DNA of 64,000 bases. Source: CAYREV01 sp964423345. GTDB taxonomy: Bacteria > Bacteroidota > Rhodothermia > Balneolales > Balneolaceae. The notes under the pieces were generated by a model, which ran no database searches, was not told the origin of the DNA, and saw only the letters and a list, made by a program, of their open reading frames with translations. The position numbers were made by a program, and so were the translations under genes. The DNA lies in contig CAYREV010000012.1 in NCBI GenBank assembly GCA_964423345.1, positions 10,381 through 74,380 on the forward strand, given 5' to 3'. The first letter of the stretch is position 1, and every line of letters starts with the position of its first letter. This document shows positions 62,641-64,000 of this stretch, one piece after another.

Positions 62641-63648
62641 CTATTTAAATTGTTCCAAAAAGCGCAGGTCATTATTGTAAAATATGCGTATATCGTCAAT
62701 ACCGTGCCGAAGCATGGCGATCCGCTCGACCCCCATACCCCATGCGAAACCGGTATATTTTTCGGGATCGATATCAACCGAGCGGAATACGTTGGGGTCT
62801 ACCATACCGGAACCCAGAATTTCCAGCCATTTGCCTCCATCGGGAGTCTCCCACCAGATATCCATTTCCAGGCTGGGTTCCGTAAATGGAAAAAAGCCGG
62901 GGCGCAACCGGTATGTTACATCATTTCCAAACATCAGTTTGGCAAAGCTGATAAGCGTTTCTTTAAGTTCGGCCACACTTACATTGGTATCGACATAAAG
63001 AGCTTCCACCTGGTGGAATAGAAAATAGGACTTGGGGGTGACAGCTTCATTACGGTAAACCCGGCCGGGCATGATCGCTCGAATGGGTGGTTTCTCCTCC
63101 TTCATCAGCCGAATTTGAACAGGAGAGGTATGCGTGCGAAGCACGAGGTTGTCCTTGTCGACGTCGTCATATTTTTCCACAAAGAAGGTATCCTGTTCGT
63201 CCCTGGCCGGATGGTTTGGCGGGAAGTTAAGGGCCGTAAAATTGTGAAAATCATCCTCGATCTCCGGTCCGTCGGCAATGGTAAAACCCAGTCGGTAAAA
63301 AATATTTTTCATCTCCTCCAGGGTCTGGGTCAACGGGTGATAGGAACCGGCAGGGTGAGGGGGCGGCGGCAGGGTGATGTCCTGTGATGCACTTCTGGTG
63401 GAAGCTTCCTTGCGGGATAGCTTTTCCCTGGCCGACTCGAAAGTTTCACGGGCCAGATTTTTGACCTCATTCATAGCCTTGCCTACTTTGGCCTTCTCCT
63501 TATCGGGAACCTCGCTCATTTTACCGAACATCTCCTGCACTTTCCCCTTGCGGGAAAGAAATTCCAGGCGAAACGATTCCAGCTCTTCTTCGCTGCCAAT
63601 GGAATACTGTTCAATTTTCTTTTTAAGTGATTCTATCTTTTCGAGCAT
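62641..63648 (-). CDS. pheS: Phenylalanine--tRNA ligase alpha subunit
   Basis: The 335-residue protein has the N-terminal coiled coil, then the class II aaRS core: HPLTQTLEEMKNIFYRLGF, NFTALNFPPNHPARDEQDTFF, LRTHTSPVQIRLM (motif 2 region), RPGFFPFTEPSLEMDI and GFAWGMGVERIAMLRHGIDDIR (motif 3). This is the catalytic subunit that makes Phe-tRNA with PheT. It lies between rplT and pheT, the usual order. Confidence 0.97.
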   Translation of the reverse strand: MLEKIESLKKKIEQYSIGSEEELESFRLEFLSRKGKVQEMFGKMSEVPDKEKAKVGKAMNEVKNLARETFESAREKLSRKEASTRSASQDITLPPPPHPAGSYHPLTQTLEEMKNIFYRLGFTIADGPEIEDDFHNFTALNFPPNHPARDEQDTFFVEKYDDVDKDNLVLRTHTSPVQIRLMKEEKPPIRAIMPGRVYRNEAVTPKSYFLFHQVEALYVDTNVSVAELKETLISFAKLMFGNDVTYRLRPGFFPFTEPSLEMDIWWETPDGGKWLEILGSGMVDPNVFRSVDIDPEKYTGFAWGMGVERIAMLRHGIDDIRIFYNNDLRFLEQFK

Positions 63649-63756
63649 GAGCAGATTCTGAGTTGGTGATAAACAATACGAAAGTACCGGCTGTTAGAGG
63701 CTGTCACGCATTGTATAGTTGAGTTGAAACTATCTAAATAAGAGATGTCATTCAAT

Positions 63757-63792
63757 AAAAAAACCGACCCCAAAATGAATCAGGATCGGTTT
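63757..63792 (-). terminator. Rho-independent terminator after rplT
   Basis: On the minus strand, ACCGATCC (complement of 63783-63790) pairs with GGGTCGGT (complement of 63763-63770) with one wobble pair, followed by about seven T (complement of 63757-63763). It lies 20 bases after the rplT stop and separates rplT from pheS. Confidence 0.8.
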
Positions 63793-63811
63793 CTTTCAAA
63801 CGGTGGGAGAC

Positions 63812-64000
63812 TCACTTCGCAGTTTCGTTTACGATAGCTGTAAACGTCTCCGGATCATTGACGGCAAGATCGGCAAGGACCTTGCGGTTGATCTGTACAT
63901 CTTGCTTCGAAAGGGCTCCCATCAGCCGGGAATAGGTAGTACCGTTTTGACGGGCAGCAGCATTAATAGGTGTAATCCAGAGATTGCGAAACTCCCGTTT
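63812..64000 (-). CDS. rplT: 50S ribosomal protein L20, C-terminal part
   Basis: The frame runs out of the window at its 5' end and stops at TGA (63814-63812). It encodes 62 residues beginning KREFRNLWITPINAAAR, then YSRLMGALSKQDVQINRKVL, which is the conserved C-terminal half of L20, including the helix that binds 23S rRNA. The gene order with pheS-pheT downstream is the common one in bacteria. Its start and any infC-rpmI neighbours lie outside the window. Confidence 0.96.
   Translation of the reverse strand, partial: KREFRNLWITPINAAARQNGTTYSRLMGALSKQDVQINRKVLADLAVNDPETFTAIVNETAK

Noticed and set aside
63649..63756. T-box or other leader before pheS
   Set aside because: The gap after the rplT terminator is short, with no T-box consensus or specifier stem that I can draw.

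Overview
The window looks like a chromosomal segment from a free-living member of the Bacteroidota/Balneolota (FCB) group. Evidence is a SusC/SusD outer-membrane uptake pair, a TonB with the KNP-type N-terminus of this group, many surface lipoproteins with short lipobox signals, CRTAC1/VCBS propeller proteins, and a fused B12-dependent mutase (IcmF). Base composition is intermediate (about half G+C by eye). I assign the group by gene content only; no rRNA is present.

Region 1 (1-17274) is mainly housekeeping. It holds the end of a phytoene/squalene synthase gene, a tight run of an esterase-fold protein that has lost its catalytic Ser and His, biotin carboxylase, MurQ, PlsC and TonB, then tRNA-Ser(GGA) with a terminator. 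NAD salvage (pncB-pncA) and an LPP20/LpoB lipoprotein pair follow on the minus strand. An Ig-like lipoprotein, an MprF-type lipid flippase/aminoacyltransferase and IcmF lie on the plus strand.

Region 2 (17384-57166) is one large carbohydrate/glycoside locus. On the minus strand are a LacI regulator, a TIM-barrel sugar isomerase and a secreted endonuclease/phosphatase-family lipoprotein. On the plus strand (20636-44804) are three CRTAC1/UnbV propeller proteins, an UnbU/RnfD-like membrane protein, a GH65 enzyme, SusC, SusD, two further CRTAC1 proteins and an orphan lipoprotein. The last two CRTAC1 genes share a 2660-bp block that appears nucleotide-identical. Then come an MFS nucleoside-permease-like transporter, two modules of GMC oxidoreductase plus gluconate-2-dehydrogenase-subunit-3-like protein, two more TIM-barrel proteins, a DUF1080 (3-keto-glycoside hydrolase type) protein, a Gfo/Idh oxidoreductase and a sodium:sugar symporter. 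I infer a pathway that oxidises glycosides at C3 in the periplasm, splits the 3-keto-glycoside, imports the products and reduces them. A palindrome of the form TGCAA-N4-TTGCA lies in the LacI/CRTAC1 and GMC/Gfo divergent promoters, and near-matches lie in the MFS/TIM and Gfo-symporter gaps. This points to one LacI regulon over the whole locus.

Region 3 (57234-64000) is housekeeping on the minus strand: rplT (partial), pheS, pheT, a small coiled-coil protein, zapA, a YmdB-type phosphodiesterase, a LolD-type ABC ATPase and a membrane-anchored TPR protein.

The most notable findings are the candidate 3-keto-glycoside/CRTAC1 system and its operators, the recent duplication or gene conversion of CRTAC1 genes with a sharp internal GC change, a terminator hairpin directly abutting a CRTAC1 start codon, and heptanucleotide repeats ahead of both gluconate-dehydrogenase-subunit-3 genes.
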